NCBI RefSeq assembly: GCF_003751385.1
Contig: NZ_RJVA01000012.1
Coordinates: 1 to 64,000, forward strand
Origin: Desulfosoma caldarium
GTDB taxonomy: Bacteria; Desulfobacterota; Syntrophobacteria; Syntrophobacterales; DSM-9756
Direction of reading: 5' to 3'
Length of the DNA: 64,000 nucleotides
A program made the translations under genes and the position numbers. Positions 57,135 through 64,000 of this stretch are shown here, piece after piece (the stretch's first letter is position 1; each line of letters opens with the position of its first letter). The notes under the pieces were generated by a model. The model had not been told where the DNA came from, ran no database searches, and worked only from the letters and a program-made list of their open reading frames with translations.

Positions 57135-58220
57135 ATGACCGATCGTATTTACAATTTTAATCCCGGCCCTGCTACATTGCCTTTGCCGACCCTGGAAGAA
57201 GCTCGAGAGGCCTTGGTCAACTACAAGGGGTCGGGAATGTCCATTCTGGAAATCAGTCATCGGTCGGCACTGTTTGAAGAGGTGCTGCAGTCGGCCATCG
57301 CCCGAGTCAAAAGGCTTCTGGGGTTGGATGACCGATACGTGGTGCTTTTCATGCAGGGTGGAGCCAGCCTGCAATTTGCGCTCGTGCCCATGAACCTGGC
57401 TTCCGATGCCGCGCCGGTGGACTATGTGGACACGGGCACCTGGTCCACCAAGGCCATCAAGGAAGCGCGGATTCTGGGCAAGAACGTTCGCGTCGTCGCT
57501 TCGTCGGAAGACAAGGAGTTTACTTATATTCCTGAAAATATTCCCATAAACACCGATGCGGCTTACCTTCACATCACCTCCAACAACACCATTCGAGGCA
57601 CGCAGTATCGATCATTTCCTTACGCGGGTTCCGTGCCGTTAGTGAGCGACATGTCGTCGGATATTTTCAGTCGCGTTTTTGACCCCGCGCCGTTTGGGCT
57701 GATCTATGCCGGAGCTCAAAAGAACGTGGGCCCTGCGGGGGTGACGCTGGTCATCGTGCGAAAGGACATGCTGGAACGCACTCCGGCGAATCTGCCGACC
57801 ATGTTAAAGTACACCACACATGCGGAAAAGAATTCCCTCTACAACACACCACCCTGCTTTGCCATTTACATGGTGGACCTGATGCTTAAGTGGTTGGAAG
57901 AAGACATTGGCGGCCTTGCCAAAATGGAAGCCATCAACCGAGAAAAAGCTGCCCTACTTTACGATTACATGGACAGTCAAGATTTCTATCGAGGCACGGC
58001 ACGGCCAGATTCCCGTTCGTGGATGAACGTGACCTTTCGGTTGCCTTCGGCCGACCTGGAGAAGAAGTTCATCGACGAAGCGCAAAAGGCCGGCCTGGGG
58101 GGGCTCAAAGGGCATCGGTCCGTGGGTGGGTGCCGAGCGTCCATCTACAACGCCATGCCGATACAAGGGGTTCGCGCCCTGGTGGAATTCATGAAGGACT
58201 TTGCCACAAGGAATGGCTGA
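57135..58220 (+). CDS. serC: Phosphoserine aminotransferase
   Basis: 361-residue PLP enzyme of serine biosynthesis, converting 3-phosphohydroxypyruvate and glutamate to phosphoserine. The N-terminus YNFNPGPATLP, the phosphate-binding MQGGASLQFALVPMNL near 76-91 and the PLP lysine in YAGAQKNVGPAG near 192-203 are diagnostic. C-terminal GLKGHRSVGGCRASIYNAMP is also conserved. GGAGGGGGAAAGCC precedes the ATG. serA is not adjacent. Confidence 0.95.
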   Translation: MTDRIYNFNPGPATLPLPTLEEAREALVNYKGSGMSILEISHRSALFEEVLQSAIARVKRLLGLDDRYVVLFMQGGASLQFALVPMNLASDAAPVDYVDTGTWSTKAIKEARILGKNVRVVASSEDKEFTYIPENIPINTDAAYLHITSNNTIRGTQYRSFPYAGSVPLVSDMSSDIFSRVFDPAPFGLIYAGAQKNVGPAGVTLVIVRKDMLERTPANLPTMLKYTTHAEKNSLYNTPPCFAIYMVDLMLKWLEEDIGGLAKMEAINREKAALLYDYMDSQDFYRGTARPDSRSWMNVTFRLPSADLEKKFIDEAQKAGLGGLKGHRSVGGCRASIYNAMPIQGVRALVEFMKDFATRNG

Positions 58221-58359
58221 GGCGCCCATTTTCCTTTAAGGAATTCCTTGCTCGTGCCGAATCTTTTATGGAAACCTTTCCGCGGTGCCATGAGGGTCAA
58301 AGCGGCCCGAGGCGTGCAGCCGGCTTTCATGGAGCGTTCCCCAAGGAGTGAAGCAGGAC

Positions 58360-59061
58360 GTGGCGGCAGTGACATCTCCAGCGAAGAGTTTGAGGCCCGG
58401 GGCCGCCGTCGACATTGTGCTCAGAGTCGATTTCTATCGGGAAGTCATGGACGTGCGTCGTGCCATGATCTATGACGTGGAGGGCACCACCCTAGTGGTG
58501 TCCCGCCCCACGCCCGATGTGAAACCGGATCATGTGGGCCGGCGGTGCACGGTCACCTTTGTCGTTCGCGAAAATGAATTCAAGAACCGCTACGGTGTGC
58601 CTGCCAAAATCGTCGAGCTAAAGGATAATTATACTATTCGCAAAGGTGCCTCAGTACAGGCCATGATTTTGAAGGTTTTGGGAAGCGTGGAGCCCTTCAA
58701 TCTGCGCATGGCCTACCGCGTGCGGCCCCCCATTACCAGCGGCATTGCCCTTGAAGTGAACGGGGAGAGAGTCAGCATCTTGGATATTTCCACGGGAGGA
58801 GCCCGCTTTCTTTCCTCGGTAAGGCCCCCCTTGCAATATCGCCAGCGTGTGGAAATCGTGTTGCATCTGGACGACACGTCCCACGCGTTCCATGCCTTTG
58901 TGGTTCGAACTCGTGAGCCCGAGTCTCGAGGCAGTGTGCGGGCGGCTCAGGAAGTGGCCGTGCAGTTTTCAGGAATGGATAAGCGCGTGCGAGAATACTT
59001 GGCCAAGCGCATTTTGCAGATCGATCGAGAATTGCGCGCCAAGGGTCTCGAGAAAACCTGA
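58360..59061 (+). CDS. PilZ-domain protein
   Basis: About 233 residues. The N-terminal half (VDIVLRVDFYREVMDVRRAMIYDV) resembles the YcgR-N-like domain, and the second half is PilZ: Arg-containing MAYRVRPP near 121, LDISTGGARFL near 141-151 (D/NxSxxG). PilZ domains bind cyclic di-GMP; the first motif has a single Arg pair spread as RMAYRVR rather than RxxxR in tight form, yet spacing fits. The start is uncertain: GTGs at 58348, 58360 and 58369 are in frame; 58360 has AAGGAG 11 nt upstream. Confidence 0.75.
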   Translation: MAAVTSPAKSLRPGAAVDIVLRVDFYREVMDVRRAMIYDVEGTTLVVSRPTPDVKPDHVGRRCTVTFVVRENEFKNRYGVPAKIVELKDNYTIRKGASVQAMILKVLGSVEPFNLRMAYRVRPPITSGIALEVNGERVSILDISTGGARFLSSVRPPLQYRQRVEIVLHLDDTSHAFHAFVVRTREPESRGSVRAAQEVAVQFSGMDKRVREYLAKRILQIDRELRAKGLEKT

Positions 59062-59469
59062 GCAATCAGGACCACGCGAAGCACCGCCAGACCGTTTTTG
59101 TGAAGAGGAACGGTTGTCCCTAGGTTTGTTGGCCGCCGTAACGCTGGCTCTGACATCGTTCATTGATGCCGTTTCGCTTCTTAGAGGCTTCCTCTCACCT
59201 TCAAGAGGGTAGGCCCTTGCGGTCGCTCATGTGCTTGCCCTTGGAGCCCCCTTTCGTCAGCGCGTCTGGAATCATCAGTCCACGGGATCCTTGATGGGAG
59301 AACGGTCGTCCCGCCCGCCGGCTCCGCGTGCTAGGGGCCCCCGCCTCCGGGGAAAACTCCTTGTGGGCACTCGTGATAAAGCAGCCTGCCCACTAGAGAA
59401 AACCTCCGTGCAAGTATTGTGACCTCGCACTGGACTGGACCAACCATACGCGTTGGATTTGGTTAGCAA
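59062..59469. other. Gene-free stretch before the IS3 relic
   Basis: No gene is supported. TCTTAGAGGCTTCC and other fragments show no recognised motif. The left end of the IS relic may lie near 59418-59470, but no inverted repeat could be matched. Confidence 0.4.
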
Positions 59470-60620
59470 AAGGTTGTGTGATGGAAAAAAAGAGCGGTTA
59501 AGCCAGCTCGAAGAAAGCGATAAAAGGCCAATGGTCAAAGCGAGATCGTGCCGGACATTCTCAAGGACCACAAAACCATCGTGGATGGGGCACGCGAGCA
59601 CGATGTCAAACAGAGCGAGATTCAGCAATCGGTCGATACATTAAATGCTTTCGGGACGCAGGCTCAAGAGTCTTTTCGAAATCCGTGGAAGCGGCCGAGC
59701 AGAGGGAGCTGAAGCGGCACCGTGAAAAGATTGGCGAATGGGTGCTGAAAATCGAGGTTTTAAAAAAAAGCCGAGGCTGCTCACAGCCAGAAAGAGAGCT
59801 CGTTTTACGATGGAAAACGGTGCTAGAAGCCCAGGGCCATAAAGTGAGTTGGCGCAAGGTCGCTGAATGGGTGGGGTTTGTGGGTCGACGGTGAACGACA
59901 GACCCCGAAGGTGCAAGCCGGCTGGGGTTGATCGGCAGGTGGAACAGGCCATCGATCAGCCTATTCGGCGTTATCCCCGTTATGGTTTTCGAAAGATCAC
60001 CATCATGCTTTGTCGGCTTATGGGCTTGATGGTCAACAAGAAAAAGGCCCAGCGAATCATTGGGCGCCATGGTTGGACCGTGTTTCAACGTAATGGAGGA
60101 GGCATGCGGCCTCGTGCTCAAAAGAAACCCTCGGTGGCAGAAGGTCCCCATGAGCGTTGGCAACGGATTTGACCCACTTTTTCTGCTTGAATTCCGGGTG
60201 GTGTCATGTGGTTGCGGTGATCATCTGTTGGAACCGGGAGATTGTGGTTTATCGCATCAGCCGGCGACAAAACGCCAAGGTGGCGAAAAGGGGCTTTGGA
60301 AGATGCGCTCATTCGCCGATTTGGACACAATAAAGCCGCCTTCCGAGGACTTGCCCTGAGAAGTGACAACGGGCTTGTCTTCACGTCCAAACGCTATCTC
60401 AAGCCGGTGGGTGCTTGGGGTCTGCGCCCTGATGACATCACCCCTGGAATGATCGAGCGGTTCATGAGAAGGCTTACATCCGGCTCAACCTGTTTTCGTC
60501 TTTTCATGAGGCCAGGGGGATCACCGAGGGCTGGAACCAAGTGGACAACACAGATTTTCTTCGGGGCAACCACCAAAACCGCCTTTTGCTCATCTGGCCT
60601 TAAAGCCGGTTGTCAAGGCC
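59470..60620 (+). pseudogene. Degenerate IS3-family insertion sequence (orfA and orfB remnants)
   Basis: Pieces of both transposase frames are readable but broken by frameshifts and stops. orfA-like: EIVPDILKDHKTIVD and DVKQSEIQQ (59548-59640), then EQRELKRHREKIGEWVLKIE (from 59697). orfB-like: RRYPRYGFRKITIMLCRLMG and KKKAQRIIGRHGW (59960-60080), RPRAQKKPSVAEGPHERWQ with a stop soon after, then REIVVYRISRRQ, GALEDALIRRFG, LRSDNGLVFTSKRY and GMIERF (60235-60470). The last two hold the second Asp and the Glu of the DDE triad. The mobile element is inactive; it marks past insertion and rearrangement. Confidence 0.75.
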
Positions 60621-60658
60621 TGGAGCGAAGGCTGAAGGGTCACTACTGGTTGCTCTTG

Positions 60659-60735
60659 ATGCGGACAGGCAAGCCAAAAGCACCGCGTACACCGTATAAC
60701 GCACATTTTGGTCATGATTCCTAGGGATCAAGACA
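60659..60735 (+). repeat. Left copy of a ~75-bp imperfect direct repeat
   Basis: Begins ATGCGGACAGGCAAGCC and ends near CATGATTCCTAGGGATCA. The second copy is at 61122-61197. The two flank a 390-bp stretch of hairpin repeats. Confidence 0.75.
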
Positions 60736-60780
60736 CCGTCGAACGGCCGGATTTCCTGGCAATCGGCATGGATACCTCGC

Positions 60781-60858
60781 GTAGGGGCAGGCCCCCGTGC
60801 CTGCCCCGATGGCCCCTGTGCCTGCGCCAATCCGGGGCAGCCACAAGGGCTGCCCCTA
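60781..60858. repeat. Nested GGGGCAG hairpin repeat
   Basis: GGGGCAGGC (60784-60792) pairs with GCCTGCCCC (60799-60807), GGGGCAGCC (60834-60842) with GGCTGCCCC (60848-60856), and the outer arms GTAGGGGCAG/CTGCCCCTAC enclose both. A similar unit with arms GTAGGGGCA/TGCCCCTAC lies at 61076-61118. Confidence 0.75.
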
Positions 60859-61121
60859 CGTTGAGGTGGCGGGATGCGAGGTTCCAATGTTGGTGCGGCA
60901 TGTCGTCCACATGTTGTCGCCGGATGGGGTGCAGCGGTGGCCATCAGATGGGGTGCAGCGGTTTAAGACGATCACAACCCGTCGGTATGGGCACCGGGCG
61001 AAAATGTCGCCTGCCCTGCAGGCCCTCCACCCCGTGCCTGCCTTTTGGGCACGCCCATCGATACCGGGACACCGTGTAGGGGCATCCCTTGTGGCTGCCC
61101 TGTTGGCTCTGCCCCTACGTA

Positions 61122-61197
61122 ATGCGGACAGACAAGCCAAAAGCAGCGCGGTCACCGTAGCGCGCATTTTGGTCATGATTCCTAAGGGTCATGACAC
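61122..61197 (+). repeat. Right copy of the ~75-bp imperfect direct repeat
   Basis: Begins ATGCGGACAGACAAGCC and ends near CATGATTCCTAAGGGTCATG. It differs from the left copy at scattered positions, so the duplication is not recent. Confidence 0.75.
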
Positions 61198-61302
61198 AAG
61201 CCCCTTGTGACGGACCCTGAAGGAGCGGGGCAAGCCGCGATGATAGGTAGGCGAGGAGCGAAGGGGATGCGGGGGTGGTGATGATGGTGCCGCGCGGCAC
61301 TG

Positions 61303-62304
61303 CTACAATCGCTCGTGCAGGAGGTCCTGTGCGGCGGGAAGGCCGCCTCGAGACTGCGCCAGAAGGACCGCTCGCACGATGGCCTTTTCCACGACCTGGG
61401 CGGCCAGCATCCCCACGATGCTCACATCCACCGGGTCCCGTTCTTCGGTGCTCAGGGCAAAAATCGTGTCGCCATCCACTTGCGTGTGGCAGGGAACGAT
61501 GACGCGGGCCAGCCCATCGTGAGCCATCTGGGCGACCTTGGTGAGTTCCGTTTTGGTGAGGCGCGCATTGGTGGCGACCACGGCCAGCACGGTGTGGTCG
61601 GATGCGGAAAAGTCCCGCAGCCGTTCTCGATGGGCCATGGCCCGGGCCGTATCCACAAATCGATGGGATTCCGGATTCTCTCGGCATCCGGCAAGAATGC
61701 GTCCTCCTTGTGGTGCCACCACATCCCCGAAGGGATTGACCACCACCAGGGCGCCAACACGCACGCCGCGAGGCGTTTCCGTAAAAAAGGATCCCAGTCC
61801 ACCTTTGGTGGCGCGGGCAAGCCCCTCAAGCTTTCCGACGGTGGCCCCGCACCCGGCCCCCACGGATCCCTGGGGAACCGGTCCCGCCTGCGCCTTGAGG
61901 CACGCTTCCATACCCAGCGCGGCATCGGGTGTTGGGCCGCCTTTGTTGATGCCCAAATCAAAAATAACGGCTCCGGTCACCGTGGGTACCACGCCGTATT
62001 CGGTGGTAAACCCCACACCCCGTTCTTTAAGGTAACGGCGCACGCCGTCGAAGGTGGCCAACCCAAACGCACTACCTCCGGTCAGGACCACGCCGTGCAC
62101 GCGATCCACCAAATGCACGGGATGCAGGCTATCGGTGCCACAGGTGCCGGGAGCGCCGCCTCGTATGTCCACGCCGGCCACGGCGCCTCCTTCGGGAAGA
62201 ATTACCGTGCAGCCTGATGTTCCGCCGGGCACTTCCGCATGGCCGACCCTGAGACGTCCCACGGCCGTCAGGGTGTCGTTTGAGAGCGTGTCATTGCATG
62301 CCAT
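61303..62304 (-). CDS. P1/DmpA-family peptidase
   Basis: 333 residues of the Ntn-type self-cleaving peptidase family P1 (DmpA/BapA). Signatures are VGHAEVPGGTSGCTVILPE near 17, VDIRGGAPGTC, LTGGSAFGLATFDGV near 75, VGAGCGATVGKLEGLARATKGG near 150 and the Gly-Ser of TKGGLGS, a candidate autocleavage site. It hydrolyses N-terminal residues of peptides or beta-peptides; the physiological substrate is unknown. ATG 62304 overlaps the upstream small gene by 14 bp; an upstream start at 62352 would overlap more. Confidence 0.85.
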   Translation of the reverse strand: MACNDTLSNDTLTAVGRLRVGHAEVPGGTSGCTVILPEGGAVAGVDIRGGAPGTCGTDSLHPVHLVDRVHGVVLTGGSAFGLATFDGVRRYLKERGVGFTTEYGVVPTVTGAVIFDLGINKGGPTPDAALGMEACLKAQAGPVPQGSVGAGCGATVGKLEGLARATKGGLGSFFTETPRGVRVGALVVVNPFGDVVAPQGGRILAGCRENPESHRFVDTARAMAHRERLRDFSASDHTVLAVVATNARLTKTELTKVAQMAHDGLARVIVPCHTQVDGDTIFALSTEERDPVDVSIVGMLAAQVVEKAIVRAVLLAQSRGGLPAAQDLLHERL

Positions 62305-62560
62305 ATTTTTCCACAACGGCTCGTCGAAATCGTGGCGTGTAGAGAAGTTCATAGGTCTCTTTCTTGTCGGGATATTCGCGGTAGGCGTATTGACGGACCC
62401 CTTCCACTAACCGGTGGACTTCTTCAAGGGAAAGATTGCCCTGGCGTATAACGGCCAAAGCGAAATCCACGAGGCGTTGCAAGCGGCGCGCCTTACGTCG
62501 GTCTTCTTCGTGGGAAAGCATCGAAGCCATAGGGCGTTTTCGATCCTCATCGTCCAGCAT
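62291..62560 (-). CDS. Small helical protein of unknown function
   Basis: 89 residues, mostly charged helices (EEDRRKARRLQRLVDFALAV, LSLEEVHRLVEGVRQYAYRE, then YELLYTPRFRRAVVEKYG). I do not recognise the family. Translational overlap with the P1 peptidase suggests cotranscription. The ribosome site is weak (AAAGG 12 nt upstream of the ATG). Confidence 0.6.
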   Translation of the reverse strand: MLDDEDRKRPMASMLSHEEDRRKARRLQRLVDFALAVIRQGNLSLEEVHRLVEGVRQYAYREYPDKKETYELLYTPRFRRAVVEKYGMQ

Positions 62561-62751
62561 TTAGCAAGGGACCTTTACCTATCATGAGAATAGCGGAACA
62601 CGTTGGAGCCTTGACCAATGGCATTGCCAACGAGCTTCGGCACGGAAAGACGACCATGCTTTGCGGCGCTCCCACGGACCACAAGCCCTTTCTTCCGCGC
62701 GGCGAGGGGCCTTTTGGGCAGGCGGTCGGCCCGTCGCCGCAGGCTTGGGCG

Positions 62752-63240
62752 TCAACGCGGCGTTCCCATGCTGAGGATCTGCCCGGTGCCGTGAGATTCT
62801 GCCGTCATGGCGTGAGAAACGGACGTGATGGCTTCATAGCTCTTGATCAACCGGTTTCCCAGCGTCTTGCACAGCCTTCGGTAGAAACGCATGGCACTTT
62901 CCGGATGCTTTTCCAGAATGGCCTTGACCCGATCCCCGGGCATTTTAACCAGGCGCGTTTCGGTCAGGGCTTCTGCCGTGGCCGAATACGTGTCCCGATC
63001 AAAAAGGCTGGACCAGCCGAACACTTCCCCGGGACGGCTCACCAGATAAGCCACATAGGTGCCTTCTTTAAACGAAAGCTTCACATTGCCTTTGAGCATC
63101 ACATAAAAATGGGTCGCCGGGTCCCCTTCTCGAAACAATGTTCGCCCCGGCGCGACGTCCTCTTTTTCGCTGATCTCCATGAAAGCCTTGATGAGATCAT
63201 GCTCCATGTCACGAAAGAGATCCGATTGCTGAATAAACAT
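62752..63240 (-). CDS. Cyclic-nucleotide-binding domain protein without a DNA-binding helix
   Basis: 162 residues from ATG 63240, which follows AAAGGAGGAAGGG. A single cNMP-binding/Crp-type domain: APGRTLFREGDPATHFYVML near 31-50, VAYLVSRPGEVFGWSSLF near 63-80, then LVKMPGDRVKAILEKHPE. The usual RAT(A/S) phosphate-binding stretch reads TYSATAEAL. The C-terminus ends after one long helix without a winged-helix domain, so it is a sensor or regulatory module and not a transcription factor of Crp type. Confidence 0.8.
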   Translation of the reverse strand: MFIQQSDLFRDMEHDLIKAFMEISEKEDVAPGRTLFREGDPATHFYVMLKGNVKLSFKEGTYVAYLVSRPGEVFGWSSLFDRDTYSATAEALTETRLVKMPGDRVKAILEKHPESAMRFYRRLCKTLGNRLIKSYEAITSVSHAMTAESHGTGQILSMGTPR

Positions 63241-63356
63241 GACCCTTCCTCCTTTCTCCATGAACGTCGGCCAGGTTTCGGCGCCTTCATTGAAGCCTTC
63301 ATGCCTCGACGTCAGGCTCTGCACGCCGAAAACACCGACCATCAGTGCGACGAAAT

Positions 63357-63394
63357 GCCCTGAAAAGAACCCCGTGAAGGGCACTTTTCAGGGC
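63357..63394. promoter_or_regulatory. Perfect 11-bp inverted repeat upstream of the cNMP-binding gene
   Basis: GCCCTGAAAAG (63357-63367) and CTTTTCAGGGC (63384-63394) with a 16-nt spacer. No T run follows on either strand, so an operator or RNA hairpin is as likely as a terminator. Confidence 0.5.
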
Positions 63395-63496
63395 GTCGCC
63401 TGATCATTTTGGGAGGCCGTGCGGTCATGGCAATCTCCGTTTTCGGGCATTTCTTCATCACGCCTGCTCTAAATGGAACAAAATTCAGCCGCCCAA

Positions 63497-64000
63497 TCAA
63501 GAGGCCTCACCCGAGCAGGCCGCAAATACCTTGGCGATGAAGCTTAGATGAGCCTTTTCCTGTTCCGCAAGATCCCGAAGGATTTCCGATGCGGCCGCAT
63601 CCTTGGCGGTGGCTGCGGCATTGCGGTACAGGTCGTAAGCTCGGTATTCAATGTCCAGAGCCAGTTCGGCAAAGGCATAGCACGAAGACACGGGAAGGCT
63701 TTGCATCTTCTTGACGGCTTCCTCCAACGATTCTCCCCCTTCCAGAATGGTTCCAGAAAGGGACGCAAAAAGGTCGTCAAAAGGGGCCAAGGGCTCGTGG
63801 CGAGGGGATGCTTCCAGAAGGCGGTACACGGCCTGCGCATGGCGGCGTTCCCACTCAACGAGTTTTTGTGCCGTATCGGCCCACGCGAATTCCTGAGCTG
63901 AAGACAGCGTGTAAAAGCGAAAAGCGCCTTTTTCCAGATTCATGGCTTCCTGGAGCATATCGGCCAGGGAGGCCTTGTCGGCCAGAAGGCGCACTTTGGG
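63497..64000 (-). CDS. Ferritin-like/rubrerythrin-type protein (start beyond the window)
   Basis: At least 167 residues; the reading frame runs off the end of the window. A four-helix diiron domain is indicated by EKGAFRFYTL, EWERRHAQ (ExxH), ALDIEYRAYDLY and EQEKAHLSF (ExxxH). No C-terminal rubredoxin domain follows. In related bacteria such domains are often joined to an N-terminal rhodanese domain, which would lie outside the window. Likely role in oxidative-stress or iron handling in an anaerobe. Confidence 0.75.
   Translation of the reverse strand, partial: PKVRLLADKASLADMLQEAMNLEKGAFRFYTLSSAQEFAWADTAQKLVEWERRHAQAVYRLLEASPRHEPLAPFDDLFASLSGTILEGGESLEEAVKKMQSLPVSSCYAFAELALDIEYRAYDLYRNAAATAKDAAASEILRDLAEQEKAHLSFIAKVFAACSGEAS

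Larger units (their letters stand above)
60720..61302. other. Repeat-rich gene-free region
   Basis: About 580 bp with hairpin repeats, one copy of the 75-bp direct repeat, and a short duplication of ATGGGGTGCAGCGG near 60924-60961. ORFs here are shadows of repeats. No functional gene is supported. Confidence 0.6.

Noticed and set aside
60659-61197. CRISPR array
   Set aside because: Only two diverged copies of the longer repeat, with unequal hairpin-rich sequence between; no regular spacers and no cas genes.
62584-63363. 259-codon open frame on the + strand
   Set aside because: Covers the cNMP-binding gene in antisense; only its first part is free and shows no recognised domain.

Overview
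The window is GC-rich, densely coding DNA that most resembles an anaerobic, sulfate-reducing or syntrophic member of the Desulfobacterota, probably near Syntrophobacteria. The evidence is a heterodisulfide-reductase/Nfn electron-transfer operon, a sodium-pumping biotin decarboxylase next to an anaerobic-type acyl-CoA dehydrogenase, a TAXI-type TRAP transporter, and many short intergenic repeats. The taxonomic placement is inference; no rRNA is present.

Layout. 0.2-3.4 kb: biotin carboxylase plus a pyruvate-carboxylase-like carboxyltransferase that lacks its own biotin domain. 3.5-12.2 kb (+): XerD-like recombinase, a DHH-CBS-nucleotidyltransferase fusion, site-2 protease, trpS, rluB, a TPR protein, tRNA-Val(CAC) and an entericidin-like lipopeptide. 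12.7-22.1 kb (-): a six-gene redox operon (NuoG/FdhA-like protein, NfnA, NfnB, double HdrA, MvhD, FrhB-like Fe-S protein). 22.4-24.0 kb: glucan phosphorylase. 24.6-28.9 kb (-): secA-argJ-bcp.

29.4-39.7 kb (+): an apparently complete glutarate uptake and activation module. It holds an IclR regulator, a SUGCT-like class III CoA-transferase, an acyl-CoA dehydrogenase carrying the Arg and Val expected of the non-decarboxylating glutaryl-CoA dehydrogenase, all four subunits of a sodium-pumping decarboxylase (one a 42-residue delta-like subunit), and a TAXI-TRAP importer with its DUF1850 partner. The proposed route is glutarate to glutaryl-CoA to glutaconyl-CoA to crotonyl-CoA plus CO2, storing the decarboxylation energy as a Na+ gradient.

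40.3-50.2 kb (-): a long co-directional run with a peptide-type ABC transporter, dCMP deaminase, a methanogen-type thymidylate-synthase-like protein, a HAD hydrolase, a membrane-anchored lipase-like hydrolase and an SdhE-like factor. 50.4-64 kb: ftsH, a YgjP-like protease, pepA, a ThiF-type E1 enzyme overlapping a decayed lemA::DUF2207 fusion, serC, a PilZ protein, an IS3-family relic, a repeat-rich patch, a P1/DmpA peptidase, a cNMP-binding protein and a ferritin-like protein cut by the window edge.

Three intergenic repeat families occur: a TGTGACCCC-type element (at least eight copies), CCCGC/GCGGG palindromes, and GGGGCAGGC-type nested hairpins. No CRISPR array, rRNA or prophage was seen.
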